From: an uncultured Cedecea sp.
GTDB taxonomy: Bacteria; Pseudomonadota; Gammaproteobacteria; Enterobacterales; Enterobacteriaceae
Direction: 5' to 3'
DNA length: 64,000 nucleotides
Assembly (NCBI RefSeq): GCF_947498825.1
Contig: NZ_CANMLV010000013.1
Coordinates: 62,001-126,000 of the forward strand
The translations under genes were made by a program, and so were the position numbers. A model generated the notes under the pieces. That model searched no databases, was not told the DNA's origin, and was given only the letters and a program-made list of their open reading frames with translations. How positions within the stretch are numbered: the first letter of the stretch is position 1; every line of letters starts with the position of its first letter. Positions 46,785 through 54,927 of the stretch are shown one piece after another.

Positions 46785-47696
46785 ATGAACACCGCAAATA
46801 TCCGTGCAATGATCGGAGGCACTCTTTTATTTATGTCAGGCCTGGTTTCAGTATCCGTAGCTCAGCCTCTGCCCATACCTTCAGAATCCTCTGGCTCTCA
46901 GCGTTTCTCTGTACAGGTGCAAGGCTCAGGAACGGATATCATATTGATTCCGGGTCTGGCGTCGTCTCGCGAAGTTTGGACCGACTTAGCAGCGAGTTTA
47001 CGCATGAAGCACCGCCTTCATCTTGTCGAACTTGCGGGCTTTGCGAGTACGCCTGCTATTCCAAATTCAGAAGGGAAGGTCATCGCTCAAGCCGCTGACG
47101 CTATCGCTGAATACATCAAGACTCAACATATCAACGCCCCCGTGATAATCGGTCATTCCCTTGGAGGAGAGATTGCGTTGATGCTGGGATCCCGCCATCC
47201 CGAGCAGGTTGGGCGCTTGATGATAGTCGATGCTTTGCCGTTCTATACCTTGATTATTGATCCTGCGGCGACCAGCGAAACCGCTACCCGGCATGCGACG
47301 GCTATGCGGGACTGGTTACTGGAGCAGTCACCGGAGCAAAGGGTAGAGTTTCAGAAGACATCCATAGACCGTTTAGCGAAGACCGAGGCAGTGAGGCCTG
47401 CACTGGTGGCTGCCGGGGTCAACTCTGATCCTAAAACCATGGCGGATGCAGTGTATGAACTGATGGTGACCGATTTGCGTCCTGAACTTGGCCGTATCAG
47501 AGCACCGATCGAGGTCGTTTACGCGTATGACCCCTTATTCGGGATACCTGCTACCCGCGTGGATGCAATGTACCGCCAGGCTTATTCCTCTGCATCAGAT
47601 ATCCACTTCACACGGATTGATGACAGTTTTCATTTTGTCATGCTTGATCAGCCAGAACGGTTTTCCGGCGTGGTTGCGTCATTCTTAAACGAATAA
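46785..47696 (+). CDS. Secreted alpha/beta hydrolase
   Basis: This 303-residue protein has a signal peptide (residues 1-26, MIGGTLLFMSGLVSVSVAQP) and an alpha/beta hydrolase fold with oxyanion region IILIPGLASSREVW, nucleophile elbow GHSLGGEIALML, acid in VYAYDPLFGIP and catalytic histidine in DSFHFVMLDQP. It should be a periplasmic esterase or related hydrolase of unknown substrate. The ATG at 46785 follows GGGAG by six bases. It lies between a pair of direct repeats and is divergent from the LacI-type gene, both suggesting it is a later arrival. Confidence 0.85.
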   Translation: MNTANIRAMIGGTLLFMSGLVSVSVAQPLPIPSESSGSQRFSVQVQGSGTDIILIPGLASSREVWTDLAASLRMKHRLHLVELAGFASTPAIPNSEGKVIAQAADAIAEYIKTQHINAPVIIGHSLGGEIALMLGSRHPEQVGRLMIVDALPFYTLIIDPAATSETATRHATAMRDWLLEQSPEQRVEFQKTSIDRLAKTEAVRPALVAAGVNSDPKTMADAVYELMVTDLRPELGRIRAPIEVVYAYDPLFGIPATRVDAMYRQAYSSASDIHFTRIDDSFHFVMLDQPERFSGVVASFLNE

Positions 47697-47707
47697 AAGG
47701 TATTCTT

Positions 47708-47748
47708 ACTCAGCAGCCTACAGACGACTCGCACGATTCAGGTGTGAA
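47708..47748. repeat. Direct repeat flanking the hydrolase gene, right copy
   Basis: ACTCAGCAGCCTACAGACGA and the following CTCGCACGATTCAGGTGT match the left copy at 46619-46658, with one inserted base and a handful of substitutions. Confidence 0.6.
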
Positions 47749-47837
47749 TATCACGCTGTAGCTGCAAGCCAGGATAATGGCGTGAGGTAACGTGAATATT
47801 TAGCCCGGCAGGTAACTGGCCGGGCGTATTTAAGACA

Positions 47838-49076
47838 TCAGCCCGGATAGTCAATCTGTTCCGGCTGGCGCTGCATAATGATTTTACCGTGACGGACAGA
47901 TGTTAGTACTCTGGCCTGGCGGCACACCGCATCATAGTCATTTTCCGCGTCCAGGATCAGCAGGTTAGCCGGGCGTCCTTCGACGATGCCATAGTTATCG
48001 CCCAGGCACAGTGCCCGGGCGCTGTTATCGGTAATCAGATCAAGACAGCGCTGTAAGTCTTCATATCCCAGCATGTGGCAGATATGCAGGCCAGCATCGA
48101 GGATGCGCATGATGTTGCCGTTACCCAGCGGATACCATGGATCCTGGATGGAATCCTGAGCGAAACAGACATTGATCCCGGCACGATCCAGCTCAGCTAC
48201 CCGCGTCACGCCGCGCCGTTTCGGCCAGCTATCGAAGCGTCCCTGCAAATGAATACTTTCGGTCGGGCAGGAAATAAAGTTGATGCCCGACGCTTTCAGC
48301 AGCCGGAACAGTTTTGAACAGTAAGCATTATCATAGGAACCCATAGCGCAGGTATGGCTGGCGGTAACTCGTGCCCCCATACCCCGAACTCGGGCCTCCT
48401 CCGCCAACACTTCCAGGAAGCGAGACTGAGGATCGTCTGTTTCATCGCAGTGCACATCGACCAGGCAGCCGTGGCGCTGGGCCAGGCCCATAAGAAAGGT
48501 AAGTGAACTGACACCTTTATCCCGGGTATTTTCGTAGTGTGGTATTCCACCGACCACGTCGGCTCCCATTTCAATCGCGCGGGTCATCAGCTCCCGCCCG
48601 CCGGGGAAGGATTCTATTCCCTCCTGGGGGAAGGCGACGATTTGCAGATCGATAAGATGAGCGGCCTCTTTTTTCACTTTCAGCATCGCTTTCAGAGCAG
48701 TCAGAGAGGGATCGGTAACATCAATGTGGGTACGAACGTGCTGTACACCATTATCGCGCAGCATACCGATGGTTTTCAGCGCGCGCTGACGCGTATCTTC
48801 GGGGGTCACGCTCTCCTTGCGTTGGCTCCAGCGGGTAATGCCTTCAAACAGCGTGCCGCTCATATTCCACTCTGGTTCACCTGCTGTCAGGGTGGCATCG
48901 AGATGGATATGCGGTTCGACGAACGGCGGGATAACCAGCTTTTGTTGCGCATCGATATCGCCGCTTCCGGCGACCTGTACCGAGTGCTGAGAAGTGAGGC
49001 TTTTAATTACACCGTCATGTAATTCAAGCGTATAAAGTGCGTCTTTGTGTCTCAGGCGTGCGTTGATAATTTTCAT
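47838..49076 (-). CDS. CodA-like cytosine deaminase family amidohydrolase
   Basis: This 412-residue metal-dependent amidohydrolase resembles E. coli cytosine deaminase CodA (427 aa). Iron ligands and catalytic residues are kept: HIHLD, DVHCDETDD, SHTCAM and the aspartate in FAQDSIQDPW. At the position next to the metal aspartate CodA has FGHDDVFDPW; here the His is Gln and the second Asp is Ser, and CodA's VNIHLQ loop reads TESIHLQ. Position 314 of CodA is known to tune substrate choice, so related substrates (isoguanine, creatinine or other cyclic amidines) are possible. No codB permease gene adjoins it. Confidence 0.8.
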   Translation of the reverse strand: MKIINARLRHKDALYTLELHDGVIKSLTSQHSVQVAGSGDIDAQQKLVIPPFVEPHIHLDATLTAGEPEWNMSGTLFEGITRWSQRKESVTPEDTRQRALKTIGMLRDNGVQHVRTHIDVTDPSLTALKAMLKVKKEAAHLIDLQIVAFPQEGIESFPGGRELMTRAIEMGADVVGGIPHYENTRDKGVSSLTFLMGLAQRHGCLVDVHCDETDDPQSRFLEVLAEEARVRGMGARVTASHTCAMGSYDNAYCSKLFRLLKASGINFISCPTESIHLQGRFDSWPKRRGVTRVAELDRAGINVCFAQDSIQDPWYPLGNGNIMRILDAGLHICHMLGYEDLQRCLDLITDNSARALCLGDNYGIVEGRPANLLILDAENDYDAVCRQARVLTSVRHGKIIMQRQPEQIDYPG

Positions 49077-49292
49077 AGATGTTCCCGTAAATGGTTATGT
49101 ATCCCTTCAAGGCGTAATATTACCCCAGCTGGGGGCGGGTAACATCCAGTTGCTGCTTGAGATAGTGGAACCTCTGAGTGGCTGTCTGAATAGTCATACC
49201 AAAAGAGCAAGAGACATGCCAAAAATACCCGGACAGAGGTAACTCTATGAAGTATGCATGTTGCACATAAACCGTCATTAATATGCGAATAA

Positions 49293-49469
49293 TTGTCAGA
49301 GTATGGTGCAGGGTGCAAAATTTCGCATCATGATGGGACGGCGCGCGAGGGAGTCATCAAGAGGGCGAAGTCTATGGAAAAACGGGGAGTCGCCCAGCTA
49401 GCAGTTGAACCGTCGGGTTGTAAATCCTGCGCGAGAAAAGGGAGCCTAATTCCAGCAATGACGATATAA
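49293..49469 (+). other. Short open frame, possible remnant of a larger gene
   Basis: A frame open for 58 codons after a TAA at 49290 reads LSEYGAGCKISHHDGTAREG, then VIKRAKSMEKRGVAQLAVEP, then SGCKSCARKGSLIPAMTI and stop. It has no convincing start codon or ribosome site. The GCKSCARKG end looks like the cysteine-containing tail of a larger protein. It precedes the DUF6708-like gene in the same direction by 47 bases, so it may be the eroded end of a partner gene such as a secreted effector. No homolog is named. Confidence 0.3.
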
Positions 49470-49516
49470 ATAATCAGTCCGGACTGACAACAAAAACGAA
49501 CTGAGAAGAAGGGACG

Positions 49517-49690
49517 ATGAAAAAAACATACAGAGCAAGAACTCACAGGGCAGAGGAAAAGGCGGCCAGGCCACCCAACACTCTTCAGCAACCGGGATTT
49601 TCCCGGCTGACCCCGCAGGTTAAAGACTGGGATGAGGACCTGCCGGAGATTAACGAATCGCAGAGTGCCCCCCCTGTCTTATCCGGGTAA
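49517..49690 (+). pseudogene. N-terminal part of the DUF6708-like gene, cut off at a C7 tract
   Basis: A strong ribosome site (AGAAGGG) precedes ATG 49517, which opens a 57-codon frame (MKKTYRARTHRAEEKAARPP, later FSRLTPQVKDWDEDLPEI, NESQSAPPVLSG, stop). A run of seven C lies at 49668-49674. With eight C the frame would pass through PPCLIRVNEINDVW directly into MELPRYEDK of the next reading frame, giving one 261-residue protein. The upstream piece is therefore most simply the N terminus of a frameshifted gene, or one subject to slippage. Confidence 0.65.
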
Positions 49691-49710
49691 ATGAGATAAA
49701 TGATGTATGG

Positions 49711-50301
49711 ATGGAGCTCCCCCGCTATGAGGATAAAATTTCATGGTGGGGATTCTGGACTCTAATCCCTCCATCTCTGGTTGCGATGTTGTTTTTTGTG
49801 GAAGAAATGATTGACTCCAAAAGCTCTGAGCTCGCGTTAGTTGTATTTATCTTTTTTAGTATTGTGTTGTATATATTCAGGATGGTTGCTTTTGTGCCCC
49901 GGGGGGCACCTGTCCGGCTAAACCGTAAGCGGCAAAAAGTCTATGTCTATGAGCATAAGCGCGGCCTGCCGTGGTTCCCGTGGCCGACGACGATAAAGGT
50001 TTTCGACTGGGCGGATGTACATGGTGAAATAGTCCGCAAGAGCGGGCATTACAGCTCGGGCTACCTGTTATCCTGTGCCGTCTGCGAGCCAGGGACGTAT
50101 CAGGTAGTGGATCGTTTTTTGCTGAATTTCCAGGCCGGAGGTCTCCACCAGAAAAATTTGTGGAGTCATTGTTGCCAGTATATGCAGGGGAAAAACGTGC
50201 CAAAAACGCCGATTATTACAGCCGTGCCCCGGAGCTGGACGCCGGTAAAAACCATCCGCTGGCCGGACGATTTGGACCGGGAATCGACCACGGCCCCGTA
50301 A
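49711..50301 (+). CDS. DUF6708-like membrane protein (main open frame)
   Basis: This 196-residue product resembles DUF6708 proteins, which I recall from type VI secretion and toxin neighbourhoods. MELPRYEDKISWWGFWTLIP leads into two membrane segments (residues 13-30 and 40-62), then the conserved VPRGAPVRLNRKRQKVYVYE, WPTTIKVFDWADVHGEIVR and a C-terminal part ending TPVKTIRWPDDLD. The ATG has no ribosome site, and the natural start is probably at 49517 in another frame across a C7 tract. Immunity or chaperone roles have been suggested for neighbours of such genes, but no effector gene is intact here. Confidence 0.65.
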   Translation: MELPRYEDKISWWGFWTLIPPSLVAMLFFVEEMIDSKSSELALVVFIFFSIVLYIFRMVAFVPRGAPVRLNRKRQKVYVYEHKRGLPWFPWPTTIKVFDWADVHGEIVRKSGHYSSGYLLSCAVCEPGTYQVVDRFLLNFQAGGLHQKNLWSHCCQYMQGKNVPKTPIITAVPRSWTPVKTIRWPDDLDRESTTAP

Positions 50302-50601
50302 GGATCTGCTTGAGGTAGTTTATTTTTGTACGTACTGGCTTAGCCCGTCAACTGAGTATCATAAGACCACAGAAACTAAAGCGGTCCATCAGTGACCCAT
50401 GGTTACCGCCACTGGCATGTTGCTGAGTTTTTCAGCGCTAATCGTCCTGGCGCCGGAAAAATCAGGCATTCCGGCGTAGAACCCCAAATTATCGGATAGT
50501 GGGTCAGTTTTTCAATTCGTTGCCTGCATTTAGGTGGCATGTTTCGGTGAAAGGGTGACGCAGCGGCTGTTACTGCGGTCATTCAAGCTTAAAGTAACCT
50601 G
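50302..50601. other. Intergenic region after the DUF6708-like gene
   Basis: No gene was seen. The inverted pair TGACCCA (about 50393) and TGGGTCA (about 50498), with TGGGTCAGTTTTTCAATTCG, has the look of a worn insertion-sequence end, but no transposase coding sequence is visible. The 3' side is the downstream region of the GNAT gene. Confidence 0.4.
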
Positions 50602-51069
50602 TTACTTATCGAGATTTAAAACCATCAGGCTAACAGATTCCCCGTCCACTATTCGGGTCTCTTTCTCTTCCCATCCCAGCTTGCGGTATAAAGGCTGCAT
50701 ATCCGGTGTGTAAAGCCATAGCTCAGTCATCTTTTGCTCAGAGGCATGTTTAATTAGTGCGTTAATCAGCAGAGTTCCTGTTCCCTGACCACGGTGTGAA
50801 GGCTTGGTGATTATCTCTCCCAGCCAGTGCATGCGCTGAGGATTATCATTCAGTTCGTAGTGAACGAGACTGGCTGTGGCTATCACCCTGTTTTCTGTGT
50901 CAATCGCAACCAGGGTAATCTGGCTGCTATCTGAGGCGTTACGCGCAATGAGCCGTGCCTGAATCTTTTCCTCGTCTGCCCATAAGGCCAGGGAAGACCA
51001 TTCCCTGAATAGTAAGTCTGAGGTCTGGGCAAGATAATCAGGATTATCCATCAGCGGTCTGATTTGCAT
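50602..51069 (-). CDS. GNAT family N-acetyltransferase
   Basis: This 155-residue acetyltransferase has the acetyl-CoA motif ITKPSHRGQGTGTLLINALI near residue 88 and the late LYRKLGWEEKETRIVDGE segment. Substrate unknown. It lies alone, 122 bases from the dehydrogenase gene upstream, and converges with the DUF6708-like gene. Confidence 0.85.
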   Translation of the reverse strand: MQIRPLMDNPDYLAQTSDLLFREWSSLALWADEEKIQARLIARNASDSSQITLVAIDTENRVIATASLVHYELNDNPQRMHWLGEIITKPSHRGQGTGTLLINALIKHASEQKMTELWLYTPDMQPLYRKLGWEEKETRIVDGESVSLMVLNLDK

Positions 51070-51191
51070 TTTGGCTCTTCCGTTATGACGTTATGGGAAT
51101 TTATAACGTCATGAACTTGAGTTTTTAGCAAGTTTTTCGAATGGCAAAAAGAGGGAAAGAACAACACTCCCTCTCTGTCGGCGGTATTTTA

Positions 51192-52343
51192 TCAGTAATC
51201 TACCTCTATCCAGCGCTGCTGTTGGTGGCTTTGCATAATGGCATCAACGATGGCCATTACCTGGGCTCCGTCTTTGAAGGTGGCGAAGGTTGCTGACCCT
51301 TTCTCTGGCATTTGACCTTGCTCTACAGCCTGATAAAACTGCTGCATCATTGCCCGGAAAGCGTCAGGCCAGCCTTCAATATGCCCGCCCGGGAAACGGG
51401 CGCGGGATGCGATATCGCCATTTAATAGCGAAGGATCATCCATCAGAATTTGATTTGCCTGATGACGGTGCCCGATCCACAGTTGCTGAGGAACCTCCTG
51501 ATCCCAGGCCAGAGAAGCTTTGCTGCCGCTAATCTCCAGATTCAGGCGGTTTTTACGCCCGGCAGCCACTTGCGATACGCTCAGGCAGCCTTTGCTGCCA
51601 TCATCAAAACGCAACAGTATAAAGCCCAAGTCTTCAGTATTAACCGGCTTGTCCTCATACACCGCTTGCTGTGTTTTTTCGCTAAAGGTGGAAGAGCCAG
51701 TAATATTTGCTTTACGCGTTGGCCAGACGATAGCGAGATCTGCCATCACTGCAACAATTTTACGTCCGGTGACAAACTGTAAAGTGTCACACCAGTGTGA
51801 ACCGATATCTGCGACCGCACGAGATGCTCCGCCCTGGCCTGCTTCCACCCGCCAGTTATAGTCGGTTTCTTCCAGCATCCAGTCTTGCAAATAGCCACCC
51901 TGGACGGCAAAAATACGCCCAATCTGGTCATGTTTCACCATATTTGCCGCCTGCTGCACCATAGCAAACTGACGGTAGACAAAGCTGACCCCATTCACCA
52001 CACCGGCTTGCTCTGCCAGGGATACCAGTTCATGGGCCTCTTCCATCGTCATACAGAGTGGTTTTTCAGAGAACAGGTGCTTACCTGCCAGCAGTACTTG
52101 TTTATTGATGGCCGCGTGCAGATGGTTCGGGGTGCAGTTATGTACTGCATGTAAATCAGGATGTTGCAAAAATGCGGTAACGTCGCTGTAAGCGTGGGGA
52201 ACCTGTAGCGTTTTCGCCTGAGCGTCGGCGCTTTCCTGACTATGATCACACAGGGCCACGACATTGATATTGCCGAGGCGTCGCAGAGCTTCAATATGCG
52301 CCGGGCCGATAAAACCACTGCCGATAATGCCGACATTAATCAT
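51192..52343 (-). CDS. Gfo/Idh/MocA family oxidoreductase
   Basis: This 383-residue NAD(P)-dependent dehydrogenase opens MINVGIIGSGFIGPAHIEAL (Rossmann fold) and carries SEKPLCMTMEEA, the EKP motif with the cofactor/catalytic lysine, and GSHWCDTLQFVTGRK with the active-site histidine. Likely substrate is a sugar or inositol derivative. Its start overlaps the end of the isomerase gene by eight bases, so it is the third gene of a sugar catabolic operon with the MFS transporter. Confidence 0.88.
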   Translation of the reverse strand: MINVGIIGSGFIGPAHIEALRRLGNINVVALCDHSQESADAQAKTLQVPHAYSDVTAFLQHPDLHAVHNCTPNHLHAAINKQVLLAGKHLFSEKPLCMTMEEAHELVSLAEQAGVVNGVSFVYRQFAMVQQAANMVKHDQIGRIFAVQGGYLQDWMLEETDYNWRVEAGQGGASRAVADIGSHWCDTLQFVTGRKIVAVMADLAIVWPTRKANITGSSTFSEKTQQAVYEDKPVNTEDLGFILLRFDDGSKGCLSVSQVAAGRKNRLNLEISGSKASLAWDQEVPQQLWIGHRHQANQILMDDPSLLNGDIASRARFPGGHIEGWPDAFRAMMQQFYQAVEQGQMPEKGSATFATFKDGAQVMAIVDAIMQSHQQQRWIEVDY

Positions 52344-53409
52344 TTTTACTCTCCCCGGTTAAACCCAACTGCGCACGTACGCTGTTATCACTGCCATCCT
52401 GCGCGGCGAAGTCATCGAAGGCGCGTTTGGCCACAGGAATAATGTTATTACGAATAAACTGTGCGCCTTCCCGGGCACCGGTTTCAGCATCTTTAAGGCA
52501 GCATTCCCATTCCAGAACCGCCCAGCCTTCATAGTCATACTGTGCTAGTTTGCTGAAGATCCCTTTAAAATCTACCTGCCCGTCGCCCGGTGAACGGAAG
52601 CGTCCTGCGCGGTCAATCCATTTCAGATAGCCACCGTAGACTCCGGTACGGCCATTGGCCAGATATTCGGCATCTTTAACGTGAAAGGCTTTGATTCTAT
52701 TGTGGTAAATATCAATAAATTGCAGGTAGTCTATGTGCTGTAACAGCAGATGACTGGGGTCGAACAAAATATTACAGCGCGGATGATGATTGACCCGCGC
52801 CAGGAATCGCTCAAAGGTTGCCCCATCATGCAAGTCTTCGCCCGGATGCAATTCGTAGCAAACATCAACCCCATGCTCATCAAAGACATCCAGTATCGGC
52901 AGCCAGCGACGAGCCAGTTCAGCAAATGCTTCTTCCAGTAACTGCGGGTTATGTGGAGGCCAGGGATAAACATAGGGCCAGGCTAGCGAACCGGAGAAAG
53001 TTGCATGGGCTTTCAGTCCAAGGTTCTTTGACGCAACCGCTGCAAGTTTCACCTGCTCTGTTGCCCAGGCGGTACGTGCCTCCCGGTCACCACGCAGGTG
53101 AACGGGAGCAAAGTTATCAAAAGCCACGTCGTGAGCAGGATGAACCGCAATCAGCTGACCTTCAAGGTGGGTCGATAATTCGCTAATGCTCAACCCGTAG
53201 TGCTTCAGTAACCCCAGTAGCTCATCACAGTAAGTCTGACTGGTCGCCGCCCGTTGTAAATCGAAAATGGCCGGGTGATTACAGGGAATTTGTAGCGCCT
53301 GGAAGCCCAGTGCTGACGCCCATTTAGCCAGGCCTTCCAACGAGTTAAATGGTGCTTCACTGCCGATAAACTGTGAAAGAAAAATACCCGGGCCTTTTAA
53401 CGTTTTCAA
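52336..53409 (-). CDS. Sugar phosphate isomerase/epimerase (xylose-isomerase-like TIM barrel)
   Basis: This 357-residue protein belongs to the AP-endonuclease-2/sugar isomerase fold. Metal-binding residues are visible in CYELHPGEDL (Glu), ILFDPSHLLL (Asp, His), IKAFHVKDAEY (His) and WAVLEWECC (Glu). The start is TTG, but a perfect GGAGGTGA ribosome site lies six bases upstream. It follows the MFS gene by 26 bases and overlaps the dehydrogenase gene. Together they probably import and convert an unusual sugar or polyol. Confidence 0.87.
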   Translation of the reverse strand: MKTLKGPGIFLSQFIGSEAPFNSLEGLAKWASALGFQALQIPCNHPAIFDLQRAATSQTYCDELLGLLKHYGLSISELSTHLEGQLIAVHPAHDVAFDNFAPVHLRGDREARTAWATEQVKLAAVASKNLGLKAHATFSGSLAWPYVYPWPPHNPQLLEEAFAELARRWLPILDVFDEHGVDVCYELHPGEDLHDGATFERFLARVNHHPRCNILFDPSHLLLQHIDYLQFIDIYHNRIKAFHVKDAEYLANGRTGVYGGYLKWIDRAGRFRSPGDGQVDFKGIFSKLAQYDYEGWAVLEWECCLKDAETGAREGAQFIRNNIIPVAKRAFDDFAAQDGSDNSVRAQLGLTGESKND

Positions 53410-53435
53410 AAATCACCTCCAATAACAACAAACAC

Positions 53436-54662
53436 TTAATCGCGATACTTAAATGTAAACATGAACAATATGGCAATGATTGCGGCTGCAATGGCCGGGA
53501 TCCACCAGAATAAGCCCCAGCTTTCGGCAGAAGCCTGACCCGCAACTAAGCTGTTGTAGAGCGCACCGGAAATCTGTGAACCGAGCAACATACCGATGCC
53601 ATAGGTAAACATGACAACCATGCTTTGTGCCTGACCTTTTACTTTGTCTCCGGCGATACGATCGGTGTAGATAAAGCCGACAACAAAGAAGAAGTCATAG
53701 CAGACGCCGTGTAACAGAATGCCAAGCCAGATCAGTGCCCGTCCTTCTTCACCCATGCCCATCGCAAACAGGGCATAGCGTACAAACCAGGCAAACATAC
53801 CGATCAGCAACATGTATTTCACGCCCAGGCGGCGGAACAGTAGCGGGATCACCAGCATAAAGAAGATTTCGGACATCTGACCGAAGGACATCAGGCTACT
53901 GATATTTTCTACGCCAGCATCTGCGAGCCAGGAAGCCGTGAACGCATAATAGGTGCCCAGTGGGATAGAGATCAGCGTGGCGCAGAGGGAGAAAATAAAG
54001 AAGTGACGGATTTTCAGCAGAGCAAAGGCATCAGCACAGAACAGATCGCGAACTTTAAAAGGTAAACCTTTAGCCGGAGCAGGTGTATGCGGCAAGCTGA
54101 GACTATAAATAGCCAGAATAACCGAACAGATAGCGGCGACGGTAAAGATACTGACGCTGGAAGCAACCCCCGTGAAGCCAATGAACAGGCCGGCGACTAT
54201 CCAACCAATGGTGCCGAACACCCGCACCACAGGGAAGCCTTTTTCACTGTTTACCAGGCTATGGAAGGCAATGTTATTGGTGAGTGCCAGTGTTGGCATA
54301 TAGCACAAGGTATAGCCAAACAGTAAGGCAATCAGCAGAGTACCATTCTCAGCGAGAATCGCCTGGGGAACAAACCACAGGATAATCGCGCCCAGCAGGT
54401 GCATAACAGCCAGCACCTTCTGGGATGGGAAGAAACGGTCTACCAGCATACCCAGAACAAAAGGTGACAGAATTGAGGCAATCGGCCCGGCAGAGAAAGC
54501 ATCGCCTATCAGCAATGACATATTATGCTGGGCCATGACCAGCCCAAGTGTGACCGACCAGCTACCCCAGATAAAGAATTGAAGAAACATCATCAATGAG
54601 AGCCGCGGAACCAGCATACGCTGGGTCATGTGGGCATTTGTTGTGTTTTGTGTTGTAGCCAC
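53436..54662 (-). CDS. MFS transporter of the nucleoside/sugar:H+ symporter type
   Basis: This 408-residue transporter has twelve membrane segments and resembles YegT/NupG-type symporters (RLSLMMFLQFFIWGSWSVTL near the start, SAGPIASILSPFVLGMLVDR between segments). I use the GTG at 54662, with GGGGAG seven bases upstream; the open frame extends to an ATG at 54710 that has no ribosome site and would lie over an operator. It is first in the three-gene sugar operon and divergent from adeP. Confidence 0.86.
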   Translation of the reverse strand: MATTQNTTNAHMTQRMLVPRLSLMMFLQFFIWGSWSVTLGLVMAQHNMSLLIGDAFSAGPIASILSPFVLGMLVDRFFPSQKVLAVMHLLGAIILWFVPQAILAENGTLLIALLFGYTLCYMPTLALTNNIAFHSLVNSEKGFPVVRVFGTIGWIVAGLFIGFTGVASSVSIFTVAAICSVILAIYSLSLPHTPAPAKGLPFKVRDLFCADAFALLKIRHFFIFSLCATLISIPLGTYYAFTASWLADAGVENISSLMSFGQMSEIFFMLVIPLLFRRLGVKYMLLIGMFAWFVRYALFAMGMGEEGRALIWLGILLHGVCYDFFFVVGFIYTDRIAGDKVKGQAQSMVVMFTYGIGMLLGSQISGALYNSLVAGQASAESWGLFWWIPAIAAAIIAILFMFTFKYRD

Positions 54663-54683
54663 GTTAATACTCCCCAAAGAAAA

Positions 54684-54695
54684 GTAATCGATTAC
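54684..54695. promoter_or_regulatory. Operator palindrome, proximal copy
   Basis: GTAATCGATTAC is a perfect 12-base palindrome of the GalR/LacI operator type (GTAAnCGnTTAC), 21 bases before the MFS start codon. An identical site lies 31 bases further upstream, about three helical turns centre to centre. Flanking bases AA on the left and AA on the right also match. Confidence 0.7.
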
Positions 54696-54714
54696 AATTA
54701 GCTGTTGCATGAAA

Positions 54715-54726
54715 GTAATCGATTAC
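54715..54726. promoter_or_regulatory. Operator palindrome, distal copy
   Basis: This second identical GTAATCGATTAC, in the same gap, has its centre 31 bases from the first. The pair lies in the 265-base divergent region between the MFS gene and adeP and should control the sugar operon. Confidence 0.7.
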
Positions 54727-54927
54727 AAAATGAATATCTCAAGACTGGATCACAAATTTTAACTTTGGGGTGAGAGCATTCAGAGATCCCTAAAAAAAGG
54801 GATATCACGCCAGGCAATCGGTAACGTCGCGCATATTTTATGAAAAAGTATCTATTTTCTCTGATTGAGAAACTTTTTTTTTGGTAGGATAGCGGCGGAT
54901 TTTTCCTCTTTCAGTTCGGAATCGATA

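Noticed and set aside
48537-49022. 161-codon plus-strand ORF opposite the CodA-like gene
   Set aside because: Shadow of the deaminase gene; no start signal or family resemblance.
50393-50506. TGACCCA/TGGGTCA inverted pair as an insertion sequence
   Set aside because: The motif is short and no transposase frame lies between or beside the ends.
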